DNA of 58,576 nucleotides. Source: JBBDJB01 sp040880125 (lineage in GTDB: Bacteria; Planctomycetota; Planctomycetia; Pirellulales; JBBDJB01). The DNA lies in assembly GCA_040880125.1 (NCBI GenBank), contig JBBDJB010000061.1, positions 1-58,576 of the forward strand. Reading direction: 5' to 3'. Numbering within the stretch: the first letter of the stretch is position 1; every line of letters starts with the position of its first letter. The position numbers and the translations under genes were made by a program. The notes beneath the pieces were generated by a model that did no database searches, was not told where the DNA came from, and was given only the letters and a program-made list of their open reading frames with translations. Of the stretch, positions 26,711 to 34,920 are shown one piece after another.

Positions 26711-27298
26711 TTACTCGTCCAAATCCCCTGATTTGAATTCTTGCTCTTCAAGTTTGCCGAGGTAATCTTCCGCGTGAACACTCATATGGACATAGGCGAA
26801 CAGATCGTCCGGGTCACCCTCCCAAAACTGCTTTTGTAACTTGCTAAAAGGCCACGTCGTGCTCAGACCATCGTCTAGTTGCAGTTCCATGTACGGTTCG
26901 GCATCGCCCTTTTTCCACACCCCGCGTGCGTGCCGCTGCAAAAGTTCACCAAGAAATGCTCCCGTGGCGAGAAACAAGTTGTACGACAGGCCGGGCTTTT
27001 CAAACGCGCGCAGCGCGGCTTGCTTTCGTTTCGGGACGCACAGCATCGCGCCTAACGCCCTTGAGGACTGCTCCCAGTCCTCGATATCCAGTCTCACGTC
27101 GAGTCGCTCTAGCGCCACGCGGACGCACTCGTCCACCTTTGCGTCAATCTCTTCCAACTCAAGCGCATTTAGGGCAGTTTCAAGCTCGGCCGCCCCCTGC
27201 GCGAGTCCACGTCTTACGGCAATCACCATGACGACAACAAACAGTAGGAACAACACCCCCAGTGCCGCGAGAACTCCCAGGAAAATCCAAAACCACAT
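26711..27298 (-). CDS. Hypothetical membrane-anchored protein
   Basis: The 195-residue product was not recognised. An N-terminal helix (FLGVLAALGVLFLLFVVVMVIAV cut at about residues 5-28) is followed by a soluble domain rich in Glu/Leu helices, including ALNALELEEIDAKVDECVRV and WEGDPDDLFAYVHMSVHAED. The start at 27298 has GGAGG six bases upstream; a GTG one codon earlier is also possible. It lies in a cluster of uncharacterised minus-strand genes of lower GC. Confidence 0.6.
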   Translation of the reverse strand: MWFWIFLGVLAALGVLFLLFVVVMVIAVRRGLAQGAAELETALNALELEEIDAKVDECVRVALERLDVRLDIEDWEQSSRALGAMLCVPKRKQAALRAFEKPGLSYNLFLATGAFLGELLQRHARGVWKKGDAEPYMELQLDDGLSTTWPFSKLQKQFWEGDPDDLFAYVHMSVHAEDYLGKLEEQEFKSGDLDE

Positions 27299-27446
27299 CA
27301 CATACCTCCGCAGGGGTCGGAGTCGGTTTCTTGTTTTGACGGTGTGCCGATTTGCCCCCGCCCCGCCGTCGCCCTTCTCCGCTCGCGACTAATGCGATCC
27401 AGCTTAGTTGCGCATTGCTACACCGCGACCGTCCGGTGTCAATTCT

Positions 27447-28082
27447 TCAGGACCTTTGTTCTCGCTTCATACCCCCGGGAGTTTTCAACCAATCGTCAAA
27501 CGACTGGGACTCGAAATGTGCAGATCCTTGGCCGGCGTGCATTTCAGCCTTCCACTTCTTGCGGCGTGCAAGCTCGTGTTTCGCCCAATCGAATGCTTCA
27601 ACACAACTCATCTTGTCTAGCCACGGAATGCCGCGGTGGATGATGCAATCGATTACCTGTCGAAGGACAGACTGCATTTTGCGGTCGTTCTCATGTTGCG
27701 GCCACCAATAATCGTGCGGCGGTTGGGATGGCAGTCGGAGAAGGCGCGACCAAAAGCCGCGTGGCGGGTCGCAAAAGTAGCCGAGTCGGTCCGATAAATC
27801 CGACATACACTGGGCAGGAGAGGGCTGCAACGGGCCATCTGCTCTCTTTTGATCCTCGGGCTGGTAACTCTCGTTGTATACGCCAAGATTTACAGTGAAT
27901 CGGCCGCTCAATGACTTCGTCCCGATTTGGAATTCGACAATTTGAATGTATGGCGACGGATCGTGACGTACGTCTCGGCGAAACGTCCTTCTACCATCAA
28001 AAACGAATTCATGCCGGTCCATTTCCGGTGCAGCGATTGCTTTGAGCTGTCGATCAAATTGCCGTAGCTTCTTCGAAGCCAT
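27447..28082 (-). CDS. DUF4304-like protein
   Basis: The 211-residue soluble protein has the pattern of DUF4304: an N-terminal helix, then FVFDGRRTFRRDV, IQIVEFQIG, and FTVNLGVYNESYQ, followed by a Trp-rich section and a helical C-terminus. The FTVNLGVY strand is the best marker. The family has no known function and is scattered among accessory regions. GGAGG lies ten bases before the ATG. It ends 148 bp before the start of the hypothetical gene at 27298 and begins 19 bp after the stop of the exported-protein gene at 28102, so the two upstream genes are probably cotranscribed. Confidence 0.6.
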   Translation of the reverse strand: MASKKLRQFDRQLKAIAAPEMDRHEFVFDGRRTFRRDVRHDPSPYIQIVEFQIGTKSLSGRFTVNLGVYNESYQPEDQKRADGPLQPSPAQCMSDLSDRLGYFCDPPRGFWSRLLRLPSQPPHDYWWPQHENDRKMQSVLRQVIDCIIHRGIPWLDKMSCVEAFDWAKHELARRKKWKAEMHAGQGSAHFESQSFDDWLKTPGGMKREQRS

Positions 28083-28101
28083 CTAGTACGGCCTCCATAG
28101 C

Positions 28102-29133
28102 TCACTGCGCGCGCGGCAACGATCCGCGCCTCAACCTCGGCTGGAGGTCCCGCTCCGAAGGCAGGTAAAAGTTCTTCCCGGTTACTCGATCTTGCACAGA
28201 GATACCCAACGGCCAGACAGGCCAGGGCGGAAACCACTCTTCTCTGGCAGACTCGTCGAGCGATTTGACGTCGGTCACCGTGAACGAGTATTCCATGTCT
28301 TGAGCCGTACTGCTTTTACCTTCCTCAAATCGTCCCGCGGCCGGATAGACGAATCCGTCCAGTTCCTCAAGTTGAGTAATCTCCAGCGACTCGGCGAGGT
28401 CCGGCTTTTCATCTCCCTGCCGTCGGCTCCAAAACTCGCTACTGACCACTAGATAACTCGGAGCATCGAGCACGACGACGATCCTTTCCTTATCGCGATA
28501 CGTTCCTCGCAACACATGCGCAGGATAGCCAAGGTACTGCCGCTTCTCGACGACCTCCCACTTCCGAGGAAACCCTTCGAACTTGGTCCAACTGGGGTTT
28601 TCATATTCGCAGTAAATGGTCAAGTCGTTACTGACCAGGCGGCCGAAGATGTCCATGTCATCCCAGTCCAGATATTCCTCCCACGGGTAGATCGCCCCAA
28701 TGCTATATTTGCCTGCGTCGGCCGATCTTTCATAAAAACGCGTAACCGATCCGTCGAAGCACACGAAATTGGTAATCCTGTCACGTTCGCGCCGGATCCA
28801 ACTGTGCCAAGGCCGGCCTCCCTTCTCCGCCGGCGGCATCAGGCTCAGCGTGTCGACGGCGGAGATCGTCGTTGACGGCCCATGTCCGGGCACGCGTTTG
28901 CCCTCCGGCGATCTCTCGGGTTTCGGCCCAAGGATGACCTTGACCTGGTAGGTAAACTCGTGCCCATAATACTTCGCTACTCGTCCGCGCACTCCGTCGA
29001 AAAACTGCTGCGCTTCATCCGAGATTTTCACCTCCGGCGCCGGTGGCTCTTGGCCGGGACTGCCCGACGGCAGAAGTGTGAATGCCGCAAACGCACACCA
29101 AGCGCTACACGCATTTCGGTAAGTGCACGCCAT
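28102..29133 (-). CDS. Hypothetical exported protein
   Basis: The 343-residue protein has a hydrophobic N-terminus (about 9-25) compatible with a signal peptide ending near SPGQE. The mature part is rich in aromatic residues and acidic strands, for example HEFTYQVKVILGPKP, VCFDGSVTRFYERS and WEVVEKRQYLGYPAHVLRG, and looks like a beta-rich lipoprotein-sorting-like fold (inference). AGGAGAA lies seven bases before the ATG. No enzyme motif was found. It heads a minus-strand group with the DUF4304-like gene. Confidence 0.6.
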   Translation of the reverse strand: MACTYRNACSAWCAFAAFTLLPSGSPGQEPPAPEVKISDEAQQFFDGVRGRVAKYYGHEFTYQVKVILGPKPERSPEGKRVPGHGPSTTISAVDTLSLMPPAEKGGRPWHSWIRRERDRITNFVCFDGSVTRFYERSADAGKYSIGAIYPWEEYLDWDDMDIFGRLVSNDLTIYCEYENPSWTKFEGFPRKWEVVEKRQYLGYPAHVLRGTYRDKERIVVVLDAPSYLVVSSEFWSRRQGDEKPDLAESLEITQLEELDGFVYPAAGRFEEGKSSTAQDMEYSFTVTDVKSLDESAREEWFPPWPVWPLGISVQDRVTGKNFYLPSERDLQPRLRRGSLPRAQ

Positions 29134-29455
29134 TTTGATTCTCCTGAAGCGAAGATCATGTCCGCTCGTCTACCGCGTGTCGGCGGGAGGATTGCCCATC
29201 TGCCTCATCCTGCGGTGGAGTTCAAGGGTTCGAGAAGAACTGCCCCCTCGCCATCGATTCATGATGGCGCCCACGACGCCGCCGAGTCCGGCGACGCTAC
29301 ATTTCCCGCCAGCGGGATTATAGCCGATTTTCATCGCTGCCTGGCGACGAGTCGGCCATCGCTCTGCCGCTCGACATCCCCCAACGCAGTCGTACAATGA
29401 GGCCTTCAAAGGTCTATTTACAAGCGACGTTACGTACGAGACAGCAGGAAAAGCC
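29134..29455. other. 322-bp divergent spacer before eno
   Basis: This carries the eno promoter (29371-29398) near its right end. The rest shows no gene or repeat. Confidence 0.5.
29371..29398 (+). promoter_or_regulatory. Sigma70-like promoter of eno
   Basis: TCGACA (29371-29376, five of six matches to TTGACA) is followed after 16 bp by TACAAT (29393-29398, five of six matches to TATAAT). Transcription would begin near 29405, giving a leader of about 50 bases. Confidence 0.55.
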
Positions 29456-30733
29456 ATGAGCACGATCGCGGACATTCACGCCCGGCAGATTCTCGACAGC
29501 CGCGGCAACCCGACCGTCGAGGTCGAAGTCACGCTGATGGACGGCTCGGTCGGCACGGCGGCCGTTCCCAGCGGGGCCAGCACCGGCGCCCACGAGGCCT
29601 GGGAACTACGCGACGGCGACAAGTCGGTTTACCTGGGCAAGGGCGTCACCCAAGCCGTTGAGAACGTCAACGAGACGATCGCCGACGCCATTATCGGTTC
29701 CAGCGCGCTGGAGCAGATCGCCATCGACGACATGCTCAACCGCCTGGACGGCACGGACAACAAAAAGAGCCTCGGCGCGAACGCCATCCTGGGCGTGTCG
29801 CTGGCCGTGGCCCACGCGGCGGCGCAGTACTGCCAACTGCCGCTGTTCCGGTACCTGGGCGGAGTCGGCGCGCGGCTGCTGCCGGCCCCGATGATGAACA
29901 TCGTCAACGGCGGACAGCACGCGGACAACTCCGTCGACGTGCAGGAGTTCATGGTCATGCCGCTGGGCTTCGAGCGCTTCAGCGACGGCCTGCGCTGCGG
30001 GGTCGAAATCTTCCACCATCTCAAGAAGGTGCTGCAAGGCAAGAAGCTCAACACGGCCGTCGGCGACGAAGGCGGCTTCGCGCCGGACCTACCCAACAAC
30101 GCCCAGGCGATCGAGCTGATCCTGGAAGCGACCGAGAAGGCCGGTTACAAGCCGGGCGAGCAGGTGTGGATCGCCATGGATGTCGCCGCCACGGAGTTCT
30201 ACGACGCCGACAGAAAGGTCTACACGATCGACGGCGAGCCGCGGGATTCGGCCGCCATGGTCGATCTGCTCGCCGGTTGGGTCGAGAAGTATCCCATCTG
30301 CTCGATCGAGGACGGCTGCAGCGAGGACGACTGGGACGGCTGGAAGATGCTCACCGGGCGGCTGGGCGACCGCGTGCAACTGGTGGGCGACGACCTGTTC
30401 GTCACCAACACCGAGCGGCTGCAGCGCGGCATCGATGAGCAGATCGGCAATAGCATCCTGATCAAGGTCAACCAGATCGGCACGCTCACCGAAACAATCG
30501 AGGCGATCGCCCTGGCGCACCGCAATGGTTTCACGTCGATCGCCAGCCACCGCAGCGGCGAGACCGAGGACGCCACCATCGCCGACCTGGCCGTGGGCCT
30601 CTCCACCGGGCAGATCAAGACCGGCTCGGCCTCGCGGTCCGATCGCATGGCGAAGTACAACCAGCTACTGCGCATCGAGGAACAACTCGGCGAGTCCGCC
30701 CAGTACGGCGGCCCGCTGTTTCAAAAGCGCTGA
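29456..30733 (+). CDS. eno: Enolase (phosphopyruvate hydratase)
   Basis: The 425-residue cytosolic glycolytic enzyme converts 2-phosphoglycerate to phosphoenolpyruvate. It has the N-terminal RQILDSRGNPTVEVEV, SGASTGAHEA loop, GDEGGFAPDL catalytic segment, metal ligands in AMDVAATEFYD, CSIEDGCSEDDWDGW and QLVGDDLFVTN, the catalytic lysine in LIKVNQIGTL, SHRSGETED, and IKTGSASRSDRMAKYNQLLR. Length is normal. AGGA precedes the ATG by nine bases. The gene is followed after 30 bp by a small lipoprotein gene that may share its transcript. Confidence 0.97.
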   Translation: MSTIADIHARQILDSRGNPTVEVEVTLMDGSVGTAAVPSGASTGAHEAWELRDGDKSVYLGKGVTQAVENVNETIADAIIGSSALEQIAIDDMLNRLDGTDNKKSLGANAILGVSLAVAHAAAQYCQLPLFRYLGGVGARLLPAPMMNIVNGGQHADNSVDVQEFMVMPLGFERFSDGLRCGVEIFHHLKKVLQGKKLNTAVGDEGGFAPDLPNNAQAIELILEATEKAGYKPGEQVWIAMDVAATEFYDADRKVYTIDGEPRDSAAMVDLLAGWVEKYPICSIEDGCSEDDWDGWKMLTGRLGDRVQLVGDDLFVTNTERLQRGIDEQIGNSILIKVNQIGTLTETIEAIALAHRNGFTSIASHRSGETEDATIADLAVGLSTGQIKTGSASRSDRMAKYNQLLRIEEQLGESAQYGGPLFQKR

Positions 30734-30763
30734 CACGTCCCCATGCCGGAAAGGAGCTCGATC

Positions 30764-31102
30764 ATGCGACTCCCGCTTCCGCCCTGCCGCCGCGAAGTCG
30801 CGATGACCGTGTGTTTTGCGATCCTCCTCCCGACGCTGGGCGGCTGTGAACATGATCCGGCAAAAACGGTAAACCTCCAGATCACCGGTGTTAGCGACGA
30901 GGCGACTCGCGACGAGATTCAGGAAACCCTCGAAGGTATGACCGATGGTTCGAGTCACTTCATGACCACCACCTGGTCCGGCGAAACCATGAGGGTCAAG
31001 CTCTCGCCCGTGACCGACGTGGAGGCGTTCACCCGCAAGATCAACTTCGGCGAAGTCGTCGAGGTCGATGACCGCACGGTGAAAGTTCAGTTCGTCGACT
31101 GA
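30764..31102 (+). CDS. Small hypothetical lipoprotein
   Basis: The 112-residue product has a short signal ending in the lipobox-like LPTLGGC, so it should be lipid-anchored. The remaining about 80 residues form one small alpha/beta domain: VNLQITGVSDEATRDEIQET, then HFMTTTWSGETMRVKLSPV and a closing VVEVDDRTVKVQF. This has the look of a heavy-metal-associated-like or ferredoxin-like fold without CxxC (inference). AAGGAG lies seven bases before the ATG at 30764. Confidence 0.7.
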   Translation: MRLPLPPCRREVAMTVCFAILLPTLGGCEHDPAKTVNLQITGVSDEATRDEIQETLEGMTDGSSHFMTTTWSGETMRVKLSPVTDVEAFTRKINFGEVVEVDDRTVKVQFVD

Positions 31103-31119
31103 CGGGCCGGTAGCTGGAC

Positions 31120-31200
31120 TGGTGAGATTCAGCCCGCCCCTTGCGTTTGGTTGAACGGTCACCCGTTCAGCTACGAGTCCTGAGAATTCAGCCGCTCGTG
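31120..31200. repeat. Degenerate family D repeats
   Basis: Two imperfect TAGCTG...TTCAGC-type hairpins (around 31112-31135 and 31150-31172) and GAGAATTCAGCC occupy the gap between the lipoprotein gene and the isomerase-like gene. Confidence 0.45.
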
Positions 31201-31234
31201 AAAAAGCCTTCCCACTAGCCATTCAGGCGGATCC

Positions 31235-32518
31235 ATGTCCGAAGCCCTTCGCACGCGTTTGTTCGAGGCCCTCGACGCGCTGGTGCTGATCGATCCGCAC
31301 ACGCACATCAACCCCCACGCCCCGGCCGCCGCCACGCTGGACGACATCCTCGGCTATCACTACTACACCGAGCTGATTCATTCCGCCGGCATGCCGCGGC
31401 AAGAGATCGAAGCTCCGGGCCTCTCGCCGCGCGAGCACGTGGGGCGACTGGTCGAGCGCATCGCCCCCTTGGCCAACACCGTGCAATACAGTTGGCTGAT
31501 GGAGATCGCCCGGTCGCTGTTCGATTTTCACGAGGAGCATCTCACGCCGGACAACTGGGAGTCGCTCTACGACGCGGCCCAGAAGAAGATGTCTCAGCCG
31601 GACTGGGCCGAGCAAGTGTTGCGGAAGAGCAAGCTCGAAGCGGTCTTTCTCACCAACGACTTCGACGACCCGCTCGCCGGCTTCGATACGTCGCTCTACA
31701 TCCCCTGTCTGCGGACCGATGAGCTGGTGTTTCACCTGGCCCGGCCGCAGGTCCGCCAGCGTTTGGAGAAAGTCACCCTCATCGCTCCGGGCGACGTCCG
31801 TTCGCTCCGCGCGGCGCTGTCAAAGCTGTTCGAGCACTTCAAGAGCAAGACCGCGCGAGCCTGCGCGATCTCGCTGCCGCCGGACTTCGCTCCGCGGCAG
31901 ATCCCCGCGTCGGCTGCCGATGCGGCACTGAAGCGGCTGGCGGCCGAAGGCGACGATGCGGACGAAGTGACGCGGCAGACCGTAGCGTCGCACGTCTTCT
32001 GGACGTTGGCCGAGATGTGTGCCGAGTTCCATCTGCCGTTCGACTTGATGATCGGCGTGAACCGCGCGGTCTATCCCGGCGGCGTCCATCAGGGGCAGGA
32101 CCTGTTCGACTCGCGGGTGTCGCTGATCCAATATCGCGAACTGTTGGGAGCGTTTCCGCAGGTGACCTTTCCGATCTCGGTACTGGCCAGCGTGACCAAT
32201 CAGGAATTGGTGGCCTACGCGTGGATATTTCCGAACGTGGTCACCAGCGGGCACTGGTGGTATTCGAACACGCCGACGTACATCGAGCACGACGCATCGG
32301 CCCGGCTGGAGGCGGTGCCGCGCACCAAGCAGATCGGCTACTACAGCGACATGTACAAGCTGGAGTTCGCGCTGCCGAAGTTCGGCATGTACAAACGGAT
32401 CCTGGCCAAGATTCTCGCCGAGCGAATGGTGATCGACCGCGGCTGGAGCGAAGAGCGGGCCATCGACCTGGGCCGGCAGGTATTGCGCGGCAACGTGGAG
32501 AGAATCTTCGGGTTTTAG
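31235..32518 (+). CDS. Glucuronate isomerase (UxaC)-like amidohydrolase-superfamily protein
   Basis: The 427-residue protein opens with IDPHTHINPH, the HxH metal site of the amidohydrolase superfamily. ILGYHYYTELIHSAGM follows, resembling uronate isomerase. Later features are AVFLTNDFDDPL, PFDLMIGVNRAVYPGG, PISVLASVTNQELVAYAW and GYYSDMYKLEFALPKFGMYK. Uronate isomerases interconvert glucuronate/fructuronate and galacturonate/tagaturonate. The protein is about 40 residues shorter than E. coli UxaC, and no uxuA/uxuB genes are near, so substrate specificity is uncertain. A weak GGCGGA precedes the ATG. Confidence 0.75.
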   Translation: MSEALRTRLFEALDALVLIDPHTHINPHAPAAATLDDILGYHYYTELIHSAGMPRQEIEAPGLSPREHVGRLVERIAPLANTVQYSWLMEIARSLFDFHEEHLTPDNWESLYDAAQKKMSQPDWAEQVLRKSKLEAVFLTNDFDDPLAGFDTSLYIPCLRTDELVFHLARPQVRQRLEKVTLIAPGDVRSLRAALSKLFEHFKSKTARACAISLPPDFAPRQIPASAADAALKRLAAEGDDADEVTRQTVASHVFWTLAEMCAEFHLPFDLMIGVNRAVYPGGVHQGQDLFDSRVSLIQYRELLGAFPQVTFPISVLASVTNQELVAYAWIFPNVVTSGHWWYSNTPTYIEHDASARLEAVPRTKQIGYYSDMYKLEFALPKFGMYKRILAKILAERMVIDRGWSEERAIDLGRQVLRGNVERIFGF

Positions 32519-32991
32519 CGGAGGCCGAAGATATGCGAGCCGGCCGGCATCGCGGGGGACACCGTGGGCGACGTCGGGGATATAGAGCGGGTGGGGGTAA
32601 CGGGAACAGCGAGACCTAGGAAGTTTGCGCCGAAGCGCGCTGTTTCGGAAACCTTGGAGGTTGGCCCGCTGATTCGCCGAATACCAGGCCGCCAAGGATT
32701 TTTCGCTTGACAAGCCGCCGTTCAGCCGGCGAGCGACCGGGTGCTCCGGGTTGAATTGAAAGTTTTTTCGAACCTGCGCTTGACAAGACGGAATTTCGAT
32801 AAACCATGACTGATAAACGACTTGTGATGTTCGGAAGCGGACGGCTGGGCAGCGCTTACTCAAATTTTTTAGAAAATGCTTGCGAATTATGTTGGACGTG
32901 CCTATTATCGGGGGAACTTCGAGGAAACTAGGCGCCCTGGATAGGGGCACGCTTCCGAGTTTACGACTTCTGGAGAAATGGGAGAACGCTC
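32519..32991. other. 473-bp region upstream of the PEP-CTERM gene
   Basis: The region is AT-richer towards its right end. It holds two copies of CGCTTGACAAG (near 32704 and 32777), the first preceded directly by TTTTT and the second about 14 bp after TTTTTT. The promoter at 32880-32908 and a GGGAG ribosome-binding site before the next ATG are also here. No gene was found. Confidence 0.4.
32880..32908 (+). promoter_or_regulatory. Sigma70-like promoter of the PEP-CTERM gene
   Basis: TTGCGA (32880-32885) and TATTAT (32903-32908) are separated by an optimal 17 bp. The leader to the ATG at 32992 would be about 77 bases. Confidence 0.5.
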
Positions 32992-34647
32992 ATGAGACGA
33001 TTTGCAACCGGCACATCTCTGATAGCGGTAGTGCTATCGTTATGTGTCACCGCCGGCAAAGCTGGCGCAGCCGAAGTGGAAGTCCTCGCGGATGGACAAA
33101 GCTGGGCCTGGCTCAATCCAGGTGCAACGGACCCGCGGACAGGGGACGCGACATTTGACTTCTTTTGGACCACCGCGGATCCGCTCGGCACCCCTTTCAA
33201 TGGTCCTGCCCCCGCCCCACTCGGTTACGGCACGATCGACGCCTTCTCTCTCGCCACAAACATCGGAACTCCAACGTCTGGTGAGCGCTTCACTGCGTAT
33301 TTCCGTGCCGAAGATCTCAACATCCCGCTCACCACGAACGCGTTTTCTACGTTCATCGAGGGTGTGTTTGACGATGGCGGCATCATTTACATGGACGGAG
33401 TAGAAATCGGCCGGACCAACTATACCGGCGCGGAAGCACACTTTACGTTAACCGACGGCAATGGCGATGAAGGTGGAACGGTGCGGATTCCGATTTCGTC
33501 AATTAGCTCCGGCGACCATACGTTCGCCCTCTCGCTGCATAACCAGGCGGACGACAGCTCGGACCTGGGCTTTGACTTCCGCATCGTGCACGATCCGGCT
33601 ATCGTTGCTCAGCCGGTCAGTTCTGGGGACGTGTGGAATTATCTCGACGATGGATCGGATCAGGGCACCGCATGGCAGGCGTCCGCGTTCGATGACTCGG
33701 GTTGGTCGAGCGGACCTTCGCAACTCGGCTACGGCGACGGCGACGAAGCGACCGAGACCGGCTTTGGTCCCGATGAGGACAATAAAATCCCCACCACGTA
33801 CTTCCGTCGCGACTTCAACGTGGACGCCGGCGACCTCGCCAGCGCACAAAGCTTCGTGCTCGGCTTGGTCCGTGATGATGCCGCGATCGTCTATCTGAAC
33901 GGCTCACTACTTCGGTTCGACAACATCCTACCCGGCGCCGCCTTCGACGAGTTTGGTATCGCCGGCGCAGTTGGTGGTTCGGACGAAGACACGTTCTTCC
34001 AAACAGTGCACGACCCGTCCCTGCTTGTCGCAGGAACGAACACGCTGGCCGTGGAAATCCATCAGGACAACCCGACCAGTTCTGATCTTAGCATGGACGC
34101 CTTTATTCAATTGAGCGAAGACGCACTTCCTCCGGCAGACCTTGGTATTCCGCCGGTCGGGCAGACGCTGTCCGCCAACTTCGAAAACAACGACGATGAT
34201 CTACAGTCCGTCAGTCAAGTTTTCGATGTCAGCGGCATCACCATGCTCGGCGTTACGGCGGAACTCCGCACGTGGCAGACGAGTACCACGTTTGAGGACG
34301 ACGACTTCGCCTCGATCTCGGTGGAAGTCTCGCTCGACGGGATCAATTTTTCTGCCGTCGGTCTCGAGGAAGTGATCAGCGGCACCGAACTGGATGCGTT
34401 TGACGATTTCCTGGATGATGCGCCGGGCGACTTCCTGCCGTTCACTGCGATGTTCGACCTTACCGAGTTGGTGACCCAGCACGGCGTTATTGCCGCCCGG
34501 GTAATCCTGTCGTCCGATACCGACTCCAGCAGCGAGCACATCGAGTTCGGCAACTTCTCGGTGGTGCCCGAGCCGTCCAGCATCGGCCTGGCCCTGTTGG
34601 GTCTGGTCGGCTTGGCCGGATACGGCTGGCGTCGCCGTCAGGCCTAG
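32992..34647 (+). CDS. PEP-CTERM sorting domain-containing exported protein
   Basis: The 551-residue product has an N-terminal signal peptide (SLIAVVLSLCVTAGKAGAA) and ends in VPEPSSIGLALLGLVGLAG followed by an Arg-rich tail. This is a complete PEP-CTERM anchor (Pro-Glu-Pro motif, hydrophobic helix, basic end). The body has two similar beta-rich modules, one with GVFDDGGIIYMDGVEIGRTN (about 122-141) and one with LGLVRDDAAIVYLNGSLLRF (about 290-309), suggestive of carbohydrate-binding jelly rolls. A third acidic domain follows. The exosortase that would cut the PEP motif is not in the window. GGGAG lies eight bases before the start. A strong terminator follows at 34681. Confidence 0.9.
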   Translation: MRRFATGTSLIAVVLSLCVTAGKAGAAEVEVLADGQSWAWLNPGATDPRTGDATFDFFWTTADPLGTPFNGPAPAPLGYGTIDAFSLATNIGTPTSGERFTAYFRAEDLNIPLTTNAFSTFIEGVFDDGGIIYMDGVEIGRTNYTGAEAHFTLTDGNGDEGGTVRIPISSISSGDHTFALSLHNQADDSSDLGFDFRIVHDPAIVAQPVSSGDVWNYLDDGSDQGTAWQASAFDDSGWSSGPSQLGYGDGDEATETGFGPDEDNKIPTTYFRRDFNVDAGDLASAQSFVLGLVRDDAAIVYLNGSLLRFDNILPGAAFDEFGIAGAVGGSDEDTFFQTVHDPSLLVAGTNTLAVEIHQDNPTSSDLSMDAFIQLSEDALPPADLGIPPVGQTLSANFENNDDDLQSVSQVFDVSGITMLGVTAELRTWQTSTTFEDDDFASISVEVSLDGINFSAVGLEEVISGTELDAFDDFLDDAPGDFLPFTAMFDLTELVTQHGVIAARVILSSDTDSSSEHIEFGNFSVVPEPSSIGLALLGLVGLAGYGWRRRQA

Positions 34648-34680
34648 TGTCTGACCAATAAAGTTTTATGGGCTTCTCCA

Positions 34681-34725
34681 AAGCCCCCGGCGAGGACGAT
34701 CCTCGCCGGGGGCTTATTTTGTTTT
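34681..34725 (+). terminator. Strong rho-independent terminator of the PEP-CTERM gene
   Basis: A perfect 15-bp stem (34681-34695 with 34701-34715) and a 5-base loop ACGAT are followed by ATTTTGTTTT. This is the cleanest intrinsic terminator in the window. Confidence 0.92.
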
Positions 34726-34920
34726 GGATCGCCACATTTCACTTGCCGCCCCAGTTCTTTCCTGGCGACCTGCACCCGGTTCGTGCACACCGTTGTCCCA
34801 ATCGACGCGGGCGCTCATAATCGCAAGTAGGCAGCGCCTGTTGCCGCGAGTCCGGCGGCCGGTCCCTCCCGCCTCGGACTTCTTTTCGCCTCTCGCTCCC
34901 CAACTTTTCGAACTGGCGGC

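Noticed and set aside
32780..32808. Perfect TTGACA (32780-32785) as a -35 element upstream of the PEP-CTERM gene
   Set aside because: No good -10 box lies at 16-18 bp spacing. The pair at 32880-32908 is better placed.
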